DNA from: Lutimaribacter pacificus
GTDB taxonomy: Bacteria; Pseudomonadota; Alphaproteobacteria; Rhodobacterales; Rhodobacteraceae
Length of the DNA: 64,000 nucleotides
Direction: 5' to 3'
NCBI RefSeq assembly: GCF_900142185.1
Contig: NZ_FQZZ01000006.1
Coordinates: 1 to 64,000 of the forward strand
Below the pieces are notes generated by a model, which saw only the letters and a program-made list of their open reading frames with translations, did not search any database and was not told the origin of the DNA. Of this stretch, positions 54,850-62,485 are shown piece by piece. Numbering within the stretch: the first letter of the stretch is position 1; the number at the start of each line of letters is the position of its first letter. The position numbers and the translations under genes are program-made.

Positions 54850-56076
54850 TTACCCTTTCAGCCGCCGGTTCCGCGCCGCCAGCAGCTTCAGCCGCAGCGC
54901 GTTCAGCTGGATAAAGCCCTGCGCATCCTTCTGGTCATAGGCACCGGCGTCGTCCTCGAATGTCACATGTGCCTCGGAATACAGCGAATGATCCGACCAG
55001 CGGCCGACGGTGCGCGCCAGCCCCTTGTAGAGCTTCAGCCGGACGGTGCCGGTCACATGTTCCTGGCTCTTGTCGATCAGGGCCTGCAGCATTTCGCGTT
55101 CGGGGCTGAACCAGAAGCCGTTATAGATCAGCTCGGCATAACGCGGCATGATCGAATCCTTCAGGTGGCCCGCGCCGGAATCCAGCGTGATCTGTTCGAT
55201 CCCGCGATGCGCCTCAAGCAGGATGGTCCCGCCCGGCGTTTCGTAGATGCCACGCGATTTCATACCCACGAAACGGTTTTCCACGAAATCCAGCCGCCCG
55301 ATCCCGTGGGTTTTGCCATAGGCGTTCAGCGCGGTCAGGATCGTGGCGGGGCTCATCGCCTCGCCGTTGATCGCCACGGCATCGCCTTTTTCAAAGGTGA
55401 TTTCGATATATTCCGGCGTGTCCGGCGCGTCCTCGGGGTTGTCGGTGCGCTGATAGACGTAATCGGGCGCGTCCTGTGCCGGGTCTTCCAGCACCTTGCC
55501 TTCGGACGAGGTGTGCAACAGGTTGGCATCCACGCTGAACGGGGCCTCGCCGCGCTTGTCCCTGGCGATGGGGATCTGGTTTTTCTCGGCAAAATCGATC
55601 AGCCTGGTGCGGCTGGTCAGATCCCATTCGCGCCAGGGGGCGATCACCTTGATATCGGGGTTCAGCGCATAGGCCGACAGTTCGAACCGGACCTGATCGT
55701 TACCCTTGCCGGTCGCGCCGTGCGACACAGCATCGGCGCCGGTTTCGGCGGCGATTTCCACCAGCCGCTTGGAAATCAGGGGTCGCGCGATCGACGTGCC
55801 GAGCAGATACAGGCCCTCATACAGCGCATTCGCGCGAAACATCGGAAAGACGAAATCGCGCACGAATTCTTCGCGGATATCTTCGATATAGATGTTCCCG
55901 GGCTTGATCCCCAGCATTTCGGCCTTCTTGCGGGCGGGCTCCAGCTCTTCGCCCTGGCCCAGGTCGGCGGTGAATGTCACCACCTCGCAGCCATATTCGG
56001 TTTGCAGCCATTTCAGGATGATCGAGGTGTCGAGGCCGCCGGAATAGGCCAGCACGACTTTCTTGGGCGCGGACAT
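54850..56076 (-). CDS. argG: Argininosuccinate synthase
   Basis: The protein has 408 residues. The ATP pyrophosphatase loop is [16 protein letters not shown] (10-18), followed by [18 protein letters not shown] and [16 protein letters not shown]. It joins citrulline and aspartate with ATP in arginine synthesis. The start at 56076 ([14 protein letters not shown]) follows TTGGAGAG. It is divergent from ilvA across 132 bases and is monocistronic with its own terminator. Confidence 0.98.
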   Translation of the reverse strand: MSAPKKVVLAYSGGLDTSIILKWLQTEYGCEVVTFTADLGQGEELEPARKKAEMLGIKPGNIYIEDIREEFVRDFVFPMFRANALYEGLYLLGTSIARPLISKRLVEIAAETGADAVSHGATGKGNDQVRFELSAYALNPDIKVIAPWREWDLTSRTRLIDFAEKNQIPIARDKRGEAPFSVDANLLHTSSEGKVLEDPAQDAPDYVYQRTDNPEDAPDTPEYIEITFEKGDAVAINGEAMSPATILTALNAYGKTHGIGRLDFVENRFVGMKSRGIYETPGGTILLEAHRGIEQITLDSGAGHLKDSIMPRYAELIYNGFWFSPEREMLQALIDKSQEHVTGTVRLKLYKGLARTVGRWSDHSLYSEAHVTFEDDAGAYDQKDAQGFIQLNALRLKLLAARNRRLKG

Positions 56077-56208
56077 GGAACTCTCCAAGGAATTTTGGTT
56101 CGCCACCGCCTAGCGCCTTTACGCGAGGGACGCAACATCGGGCGATGTGCGCAAGAATACCGCGCAGCCGTCTTGCCAAGGCGCGATTTGCCCGCCATCA
56201 CGGGGCCT

Positions 56209-57447
56209 ATGACAAGTTTTCAGGATATGGCCCGCGTGGCCGAGCGCGCCATGCGCGAGGTGTTCGCCGAAACGCCGCTGCAGCTCAATGCCCATCTGAG
56301 CGATCGGTTCGGCGCGGAAATCTGGCTGAAGCGCGAGGATCTGACGCCGGTGCGGTCCTACAAGCTGCGCGGGGCGTTCAATGCCATGCGCAAGGTGCTG
56401 GAGGCACATCCCGACCAGCAGGTATTCGTATGTGCCAGCGCCGGCAACCACGCGCAGGGCGTGGCCTATATGTGCCGCCATTTCGGCGTGCGTGGCGTGA
56501 TCTTCATGCCGGTGACGACGCCGCAGCAGAAGATTCAGAAAACCCAGATCTTCGGCGGCGATGCCGTGGAAATCCGTCTGACCGGCGATTTCTTCGACGA
56601 CACGCTGGCCGAGTCGCAGACATTCTGCGCCGCCGAGGGCGCACATTTCCTTGCGCCTTTCGACGATGACGACGTGATCGAGGGACAGGCCAGCGTTGCG
56701 GTGGAAATGGCCGTGCAGATGGGCGGTGCACCCGATCACATCATCCTGCCCGTGGGGGGCGGGGGCCTCAGCGCCGGGGTGCGCGCGTTCTTCGGGCCGC
56801 GTTGCCAATATACCTTCGTGGAGCCCGCCGGCGGGCGCAGCCTTTATGCCGCGGTGCAGGCGGGCGAGCCCGTGACGCTGGACCGGGTGGACAGTTTCGT
56901 CGATGGCGCGGCGGTGGCGCGGATCGGGGAAAAGCCGTTTGAAAAGCTGCACGATATCGACGCGGCCGACGTGATCGCGGCGCCCGAGAACCGTATTTGC
57001 GGCACGATGCTGGAAATGCTGAATGTCGAGGGCATCGTGCTGGAGCCCGCGGGCGCGCTGGCCGTGGATGCGCTGGTGGACATCGCCGACCGGATCAGGG
57101 GCAAGCGGGTTGTCTGCATCACGTCGGGCGGGAATTTCGATTTCGAACGCCTGCCCGAGGTCAAGGAACGGTCGATGAACTGGCAGGGCTTGAAAAAGTA
57201 TTTCATCCTTCGCCTGCCGCAGCGCCCCGGCGCGCTGCGCGATTTCCTCGATCTGTTGGGGCCGAACGACAACATTACGCGGTTCGAGTATCTGAAGAAG
57301 AATTCGCGCAATTTCGGGTCGGTCCTGATCGGGATCGAAACCAATGCCGCCGGGAATTTCCCCAGCCTGTTCGACCGCGTGAACAAGCGTGGCTTTGCCT
57401 TCCGCGACGTGACCAAAGACGAAATCCTGGCCGATTTCCTGATCTAG
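56209..57447 (+). CDS. ilvA: Threonine ammonia-lyase (threonine dehydratase, biosynthetic-like)
   Basis: The protein has 412 residues. The PLP lysine is K52 in VRSYKLRGAFNAM, with CASAGNHAQGVAY and the phosphate-binding loop LPVGGGGLSAGVR (about 183). A single C-terminal ACT-like regulatory domain (about 329-412) begins YFILRLPQRPGALRDFLDLL. It deaminates threonine to 2-oxobutanoate for isoleucine synthesis. The start at 56209 is the family N-terminus. The long open frame upstream is the shadow of argG. Its stop shares CTAG with the convergent Hpt gene. Confidence 0.94.
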   Translation: MTSFQDMARVAERAMREVFAETPLQLNAHLSDRFGAEIWLKREDLTPVRSYKLRGAFNAMRKVLEAHPDQQVFVCASAGNHAQGVAYMCRHFGVRGVIFMPVTTPQQKIQKTQIFGGDAVEIRLTGDFFDDTLAESQTFCAAEGAHFLAPFDDDDVIEGQASVAVEMAVQMGGAPDHIILPVGGGGLSAGVRAFFGPRCQYTFVEPAGGRSLYAAVQAGEPVTLDRVDSFVDGAAVARIGEKPFEKLHDIDAADVIAAPENRICGTMLEMLNVEGIVLEPAGALAVDALVDIADRIRGKRVVCITSGGNFDFERLPEVKERSMNWQGLKKYFILRLPQRPGALRDFLDLLGPNDNITRFEYLKKNSRNFGSVLIGIETNAAGNFPSLFDRVNKRGFAFRDVTKDEILADFLI

Positions 57448-57767
57448 GGGGGGTCCGGCCCGTTCAGGAATGCGCGATGCGAAGCGTGATAACAGGCGAG
57501 GATCGCGGCGATATCCACCTGTTCGGCTTGCCCGTTCGCGCATTGGTTTTCCCCATGCTGACAGAGGGCCGAGAATGCGCCGAAGCCGAGATTGAGTGCG
57601 CAGCCTTTGAGGAAATGCAGCTCGGAATCCAGAGCCGCCCTGTCAGGCCCGACGCGCAGACGCGTGATACCCTCTTCGATCTCTTCGAGGAACAGCGCGA
57701 CGATTTCGTCGAAACCATCTGCGCCGACATCGTCGCGCAGCGTGTCGAGCCGTGCCCAGTCAATCAT
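57444..57767 (-). CDS. Hpt-domain phosphotransfer protein
   Basis: The protein has 107 residues, a free-standing histidine phosphotransfer domain. The phosphorylated histidine is H51 in LHFLKGCALNLGFGAFSAL, between helices FDEIVALFLEEIEEGITRL and the later GENQCANG region. It should pass phosphate between receiver domains. It is divergent, 148 bases away, from a receiver-PP2C gene, its likely partner. The start at 57767 follows GAGGG. No histidine kinase is in the window. Confidence 0.82.
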   Translation of the reverse strand: MIDWARLDTLRDDVGADGFDEIVALFLEEIEEGITRLRVGPDRAALDSELHFLKGCALNLGFGAFSALCQHGENQCANGQAEQVDIAAILACYHASHRAFLNGPDPP

Positions 57768-57915
57768 GCAATCCCTCATGCGGGTCAGGATCGGCGGCAG
57801 AGGTTAATAAAACCTGTTCCTCGTCATGCCGGAAACCACGCATTTTAGCCTTCAGCTTTCGTTAGCGTCCGGCGGTGCAAAAGGGGGCGAATGACGGAAA
57901 CGAAAGGCGGGATCG

Positions 57916-59184
57916 GTGCAGGCGCCCCCCATCAGGCTGGACGCAAGGATACCCGGCGATGCCGGGCCGTTGCGTGTGCTGGTCGTGGATGACAGCCGGG
58001 CGCAGCGCCGTATCCTCGTGGCATCGCTCGGCCAGTGGGGCTTTGACGTGGTTGAGGCGGATTCAGGCCATTCCGCGCTGGAACAGTGTCTGATCCGGCC
58101 CCCCGACCTGGTGCTCAGCGACTGGATGATGCCGGGCATGGACGGGCTGGAATTCTGCCGGCGGTTTCGCGGGATGCGGCGTGACAGCTACGGGTATTTC
58201 ATCCTGCTGACATCCAGGACCGAAAAGGAATCGGTCACGCGGGGCCTCGATTGCGGGGCCGACGATTTCCTGACCAAGCCGGTCGATACGGCCGAGTTGC
58301 GCGCGCGTATCAATGCCGGGCAGCGCGTGCTGAGGATGGAACGGGAATTGCAGGCGAAATCCGAGCGGCTTGCCGGTGCGCTGGACGAATTGCAGGGGCT
58401 TTACGACGCGATCGACCGCGATCTGGTACAGGCGCGCAAGATACAGGAGTCGCTGGTGCCCGAACGGTTCCGCGCCTTCGGGCCGACGCAGGTATCCATG
58501 CTGCTAAAGCCCTGCGGCCATGTCGGTGGCGATCTGGTGGGGCTGTTTTGCCCGGGCGAGAACCGGATCGGGCTCTATTCGATCGACGTGTCGGGGCATG
58601 GAATCACCTCGGCGCTGATGACCGCGCGCATCGCCAGCTATCTGAGCGGCCGGTTTCTGAATCAGAACATTGCCCTGCAGCGCCGGCTGGAGCGGTTCTT
58701 TGTCATGCGCCCCCCGGGCGAGGTGGCGCGCATCCTCAACGACCGCCTGCTGTCCGACGCCGGGGTCGAGGAGTATTTCACGATGGTCTACGCCACGATT
58801 GATCTGCGATCGGGGATGGCCCGCATGGTGCAGGCCGGGCACCCGCACCCGGTGTTGCAGCGTGCCGACGGACGGGTCGAGTTTCTGGGCGAGGGCGGGT
58901 TGCCGATCGGGCTGATTGCCGGGGCGCAATACAGGTGTTTCGAGGTTGCGATGATTCCGGGGGACAGGTTGCTTTTGTATTCCGACGGCTTCACCGAAAG
59001 CGAGGACGGCGCCGGTGCCATGCTGGGTGAGGACGGGCTGGCGCAGATGCTGGCGCACCATTCGGGACGCAGCGGCCCGGAACTGTTGGATGACATGTTC
59101 TGGACCCTGCACCAGCGCGAAGGCGGCACAAGGATGGCCGACGATGTATCGGCGGTTCTTCTGGATTATTTCGGGCCGGAATAG
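57916..59184 (+). CDS. Response regulator with PP2C/RsbU-type phosphatase output
   Basis: The protein has 422 residues. The receiver domain (about 20-140) has acidic pair D25-D26, phospho-acceptor D69 in VLSDWMMPGMDGLEF and K121 in FLTKPVD. A coiled linker (AKSERLAGALDELQGLYDAI) leads to a PP2C-like SpoIIE/RsbU domain with VGGDLVGLF and DVSGHGITSALMTAR, then RMADDVSAVLLDY. It should dephosphorylate an anti-sigma antagonist or similar protein when the receiver is phosphorylated. The start is a GTG at 57916. Its targets are not nearby. Confidence 0.9.
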   Translation: MQAPPIRLDARIPGDAGPLRVLVVDDSRAQRRILVASLGQWGFDVVEADSGHSALEQCLIRPPDLVLSDWMMPGMDGLEFCRRFRGMRRDSYGYFILLTSRTEKESVTRGLDCGADDFLTKPVDTAELRARINAGQRVLRMERELQAKSERLAGALDELQGLYDAIDRDLVQARKIQESLVPERFRAFGPTQVSMLLKPCGHVGGDLVGLFCPGENRIGLYSIDVSGHGITSALMTARIASYLSGRFLNQNIALQRRLERFFVMRPPGEVARILNDRLLSDAGVEEYFTMVYATIDLRSGMARMVQAGHPHPVLQRADGRVEFLGEGGLPIGLIAGAQYRCFEVAMIPGDRLLLYSDGFTESEDGAGAMLGEDGLAQMLAHHSGRSGPELLDDMFWTLHQREGGTRMADDVSAVLLDYFGPE

Positions 59185-59187
59185 GCC

Positions 59188-59625
59188 CTAAACGGCAAAA
59201 CGCGCCACGAAACTCCGGTCACCGCTGTTGCCCAGTTCCCGCGCGGCCACGCGCGGGCTTGCCCAGACCGTGCTGTGCCAGGGTTCGGTCGGCGGGCCAA
59301 GCGGGCGCACAGGGCGGGCCATGTAGATCGTGCACAGCTTTTCCGCCCAGAAATCATATTCCGGCATGAAGACGAAACGCCGGAACGCACCCAGCCGGCG
59401 CGGCGCCGAGATACTCCAGCCGGTTTCCTCGTATACCTCGCGGTGAAGTGCGGCCAGGGGCGATTCGCCCGGATCGACCCCGCCGCCGGGCAACTGAAGC
59501 TCGGGCACGGGCGATTCTTGAAAGGTCAGCAAAAGGTCGCCGCCATGCGGCAGGATGGCGTATACGCCGGGGCGCAGGCGGTATTTTATGTCGGATCGCG
59601 GCGTTGGGCCGAAACGCGGGATCAT
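59188..59625 (-). CDS. Nudix hydrolase
   Basis: The protein has 145 residues. The Nudix box is GGGVDPGESPLAALHREVYEETGW (given by its ends), with the REVYEE core intact, in an otherwise short alpha/beta domain beginning MIPRFGPTPRSDIKYRLRPG. It hydrolyses a nucleoside diphosphate derivative of unknown identity. AAGGAGG precedes the ATG at 59625. It ends 3 bases from the receiver-PP2C stop and is divergent from hslO (76 bases). Confidence 0.9.
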   Translation of the reverse strand: MIPRFGPTPRSDIKYRLRPGVYAILPHGGDLLLTFQESPVPELQLPGGGVDPGESPLAALHREVYEETGWSISAPRRLGAFRRFVFMPEYDFWAEKLCTIYMARPVRPLGPPTEPWHSTVWASPRVAARELGNSGDRSFVARFAV

Positions 59626-59701
59626 GGCGACCTCCTTGGACACTGCCTTGCGGCACCTATATGGAGGCGGTATGCCAAGACAAGGCGCCAAAGGAAATCC
59701 C

Positions 59702-60697
59702 ATGACCATCGGATCGAAACTCGCCTGGGACGACGTGATCCTGCCGTTCCAGCTGGACAACTCGGATATGCGCGGCCGCGTGGTGCGGCTTGACGGGGTG
59801 CTGGACGGCATCCTGAAGCAGCACGATTATCCCCCGCAGGTCGAGGCGCTGGTCGCGGAAATGGCCCTGCTGACCGCGCTGATCGGCCAGACGATCAAGC
59901 TGCGCTGGAAGCTGTCCCTGCAGGTGCAGTCCAAGGGTCCGGTGCGGATGATCGCCACCGATTATTTCGGCCCGCAGAAAGAGGGGGAGCCCGCCCGCAT
60001 CCGTGCCTATGCCAGCTACGATGCCGACAGGCTTGGCCGGGGTGCGCCTTTCAACCAGGTGGGTGAGGGGTATTTTGCGATCCTGATCGACCAGGGCAAG
60101 GGCACCACACCCTATCAGGGCATCACGCCGCTTGCCGGCGGCTCGCTTGCCTCCTGTGCCGAGGCGTATTTCGCCCAGTCCGAACAACTGCCCACACGAT
60201 TTTCCCTGTCCTTCGGCAAATCGACCGAGAAGGGCGGTGTCGAACATTGGCGCGCGGGTGGGATCATGTTGCAGCACATGCCCAAGGCGTCGCCGCATGT
60301 ATCCGGTGGCGGTTCGGGCGAGGGCGGGTTGCTCAGCGCATCCGATGTGGTTTCGGACGATGACCGCGACGACTGGAACCGCGTGAACATCCTGCTCGAT
60401 ACCGTGGACGATCTGGAGCTGATCGGGCCCAGTGTCACCTCGACCGACCTTCTGGTGCGCCTGTTCCACGAGGAACAGCCGCGCGTTTTCGATGCACAGG
60501 CCGTGCGGTTCGGCTGCACCTGCTCCGAGGACCGGGTGCGGCAAAGCCTGTCGATCTATTCTGCCAGGGACATCGAAAAGATGACGACGGATAAGGGGCG
60601 GGTGACCGCCGATTGCCAGTTCTGCGGCGCGCATTACGATCTGGACCCCGCGACGCTGGGGTTCGAGGCGTCCAGGGGGCCGGATCAGGGTGAGTGA
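59702..60697 (+). CDS. hslO: Hsp33 redox-regulated chaperone
   Basis: The protein has 331 residues. The zinc/redox switch is C272 and C274 (FGCTCSEDR) with C305 and C308 (DCQFCGAHY), the CXC...CXXC set of Hsp33. The substrate domain carries EMALLTALIGQTIKLRWKLS. It becomes an active holdase under oxidative stress. The start at 59702 follows AAGGAA; an ATG at 59672, just after GGAGG, would add 10 residues. The Nudix gene downstream overlaps by 8 bases. Confidence 0.96.
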   Translation: MTIGSKLAWDDVILPFQLDNSDMRGRVVRLDGVLDGILKQHDYPPQVEALVAEMALLTALIGQTIKLRWKLSLQVQSKGPVRMIATDYFGPQKEGEPARIRAYASYDADRLGRGAPFNQVGEGYFAILIDQGKGTTPYQGITPLAGGSLASCAEAYFAQSEQLPTRFSLSFGKSTEKGGVEHWRAGGIMLQHMPKASPHVSGGGSGEGGLLSASDVVSDDDRDDWNRVNILLDTVDDLELIGPSVTSTDLLVRLFHEEQPRVFDAQAVRFGCTCSEDRVRQSLSIYSARDIEKMTTDKGRVTADCQFCGAHYDLDPATLGFEASRGPDQGE

Positions 60698-61286
60698 TCC
60701 GCTGGACCCCATAATCGCGGCTTTGGGCCGAAATAGTGCCGCATCGTCGGATTTCGATCTGAACCCCGACACTGTCTTGCCCCAGGGGCGCGTGTTGCGC
60801 CCTGCCGGTGTTCTGGTGGGGTTGCTGACGCGGCCGCAAGGTGTGCAGGTGATCCTGACCAAGCGGGCCAGCCACCTCAAGCATCATCCGGGGCAGATCG
60901 CCTTGCCCGGCGGCAAGGTCGATCCCGGCGATACGGACGAGGTGGCCGCCGCCCTGCGCGAGGCGCATGAGGAAATCGGTCTGGACCCCGCGAATACCGA
61001 GGTGTTGGGCACGCTGCCCAGCCACGAAACCGTCACGTCGTTTCGCGTGACGCCGGTGATCGCCCGGATTTATGAACCGTTCGATTTCCGGCCGGAACCG
61101 GGCGAGGTCGACGAGGTGTTCGAGGTGCCTTTGGCCCATGTCACCGATCCCGCGCAGTTCAATATCCAGTCGCGGCGCTGGCGGGGCACGATGCGGCACT
61201 ATTTCACCGTACCCTGGGGTCCCTACTATATCTGGGGTGCGACTGCGCGTATCCTGCGCGGGCTGGCGGACCGGATGCAGGATTGA
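60690..61286 (+). CDS. CoA pyrophosphatase-type Nudix hydrolase (NudL-like)
   Basis: The protein has 198 residues. LTKRASHLKHHPGQIALPGG is the CoA-Nudix (UPF0035) signature, directly followed by the Nudix box with REAHEEIGL. Such enzymes split CoA or acyl-CoA into 4'-phosphopantetheine and 3',5'-ADP. The start is a GTG at 60690 that overlaps the hslO stop by 8 bases. The cca gene starts on its stop codon (TGATG). Confidence 0.93.
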   Translation: MSDPLDPIIAALGRNSAASSDFDLNPDTVLPQGRVLRPAGVLVGLLTRPQGVQVILTKRASHLKHHPGQIALPGGKVDPGDTDEVAAALREAHEEIGLDPANTEVLGTLPSHETVTSFRVTPVIARIYEPFDFRPEPGEVDEVFEVPLAHVTDPAQFNIQSRRWRGTMRHYFTVPWGPYYIWGATARILRGLADRMQD

Positions 61287-62434
61287 TGCGGATCACCGAC
61301 GAATGGCTGAACGAACCGGGCTTGCAACGCATCTTTGCGTTGCTTGAAGATGCGGGCCATCACGCGCTTTTGGTGGGCGGCTGCGTGCGCAACGCATTGC
61401 TGGGCGTGCCGGTGTCGGACATGGATATCGCCACCGATGCCCGGCCCGAACGGGTGATGGACCTGGCCGCGGCGGCGGGGATCAGGGCGGTGCCCACCGG
61501 GATCGAGCACGGCACCGTGACGCTGGTGGAAAACGGTATCCCGCATGAGGTGACGACCTTTCGCCGCGACGTGGAAACCGATGGGCGGCGTGCGGTCGTG
61601 GCCTTTGCCGATGACGTGGCCGAGGACGCAGGAAGGCGCGATTTCACGATGAACGCGCTTTATGCCCGCGCCGATGGCACGGTCATCGACCCGCTGGGCG
61701 GGTTGCCCGATCTGCAGGCGCGGCGCGTGCGGTTCATCGAAAACCCCGAACAACGCATACGCGAGGACTACCTGCGTATCCTGCGGTTCTTCCGGTTTCA
61801 TGCCTTCTATGGAGATCCGCAGGGCGGATTGGACGCCGATGCGCTGGCCGCGATTGCCGCGAACCTCGACGGGCTGCCGATGCTGTCGCGGGAAAGGGTG
61901 GGGACCGAGCTGCTCAGGCTGCTGGCGGCGCCCGATCCCGCGCCGTCGGTTGCGGCAATGCGGTCTGCCGGCGTTCTGGGGGTGGTTTTGCCTGGCGCGG
62001 ATGACACCGCCCTTGCCCCGCTGGTGCATCTTGAAGGGGCGGCCGGGGCCGCGCCCGATGCGATCCGCCGCCTGACCGCGCTGGGTGGTGACGACGTCGA
62101 GGACCGGCTGCGGCTGTCCAAGGCCGATGCCCGGCGGCTTGCCCTTTATCGGGCCGAAACAGGCTCTGTTTCGACCGCATCCGCGCTTGGATATCGCCAC
62201 GGGGCTGCGGCTGCGCGCGATATCCTGCTGCTGCGGGCGGCGCTGCTGTCCCAGCCGCTTGACCCCGAGGAGCTTTCGGCGGCCGATACCGGGGCCCGGC
62301 AGGTTTTTCCGGTCAAGGCCGCGGATCTGTTGCCCGGGCTTCAGGGTCCCGCGCTGGGCGCGCATCTTAAGGAACTCGAAGAGCGCTGGATCGCCTCGGG
62401 CTTTGCGCTGACGCGCGACCAGCTCTTGCATTGA
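61286..62434 (+). CDS. cca: CCA tRNA nucleotidyltransferase / poly(A) polymerase family protein
   Basis: The protein has 382 residues. The class II nucleotidyltransferase head has LLVGGCVRNALLGVPVSDMDIATDA with the metal aspartates D45 and D47, then RRDFTMNALYARADGTVIDPLGG and the EDYLRILRFFRFHAFYG neck. It is most likely the CCA-adding enzyme repairing tRNA 3' ends. The ATG at 61286 overlaps the Nudix stop. An ABC transporter follows 51 bases on. Confidence 0.93.
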   Translation: MRITDEWLNEPGLQRIFALLEDAGHHALLVGGCVRNALLGVPVSDMDIATDARPERVMDLAAAAGIRAVPTGIEHGTVTLVENGIPHEVTTFRRDVETDGRRAVVAFADDVAEDAGRRDFTMNALYARADGTVIDPLGGLPDLQARRVRFIENPEQRIREDYLRILRFFRFHAFYGDPQGGLDADALAAIAANLDGLPMLSRERVGTELLRLLAAPDPAPSVAAMRSAGVLGVVLPGADDTALAPLVHLEGAAGAAPDAIRRLTALGGDDVEDRLRLSKADARRLALYRAETGSVSTASALGYRHGAAAARDILLLRAALLSQPLDPEELSAADTGARQVFPVKAADLLPGLQGPALGAHLKELEERWIASGFALTRDQLLH

Positions 62435-62485
62435 CGCCGGGGTTGTAAGCGCCACTATTCACCGGGTCAGCTCAGGAGCATCCAG

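Noticed and set aside
54835-56208. A long in-frame extension upstream of ilvA suggesting an 870-residue fusion
   Set aside because: The extension is antisense to argG, whose motifs are complete. The ilvA family N-terminus begins at the ATG at 56209.
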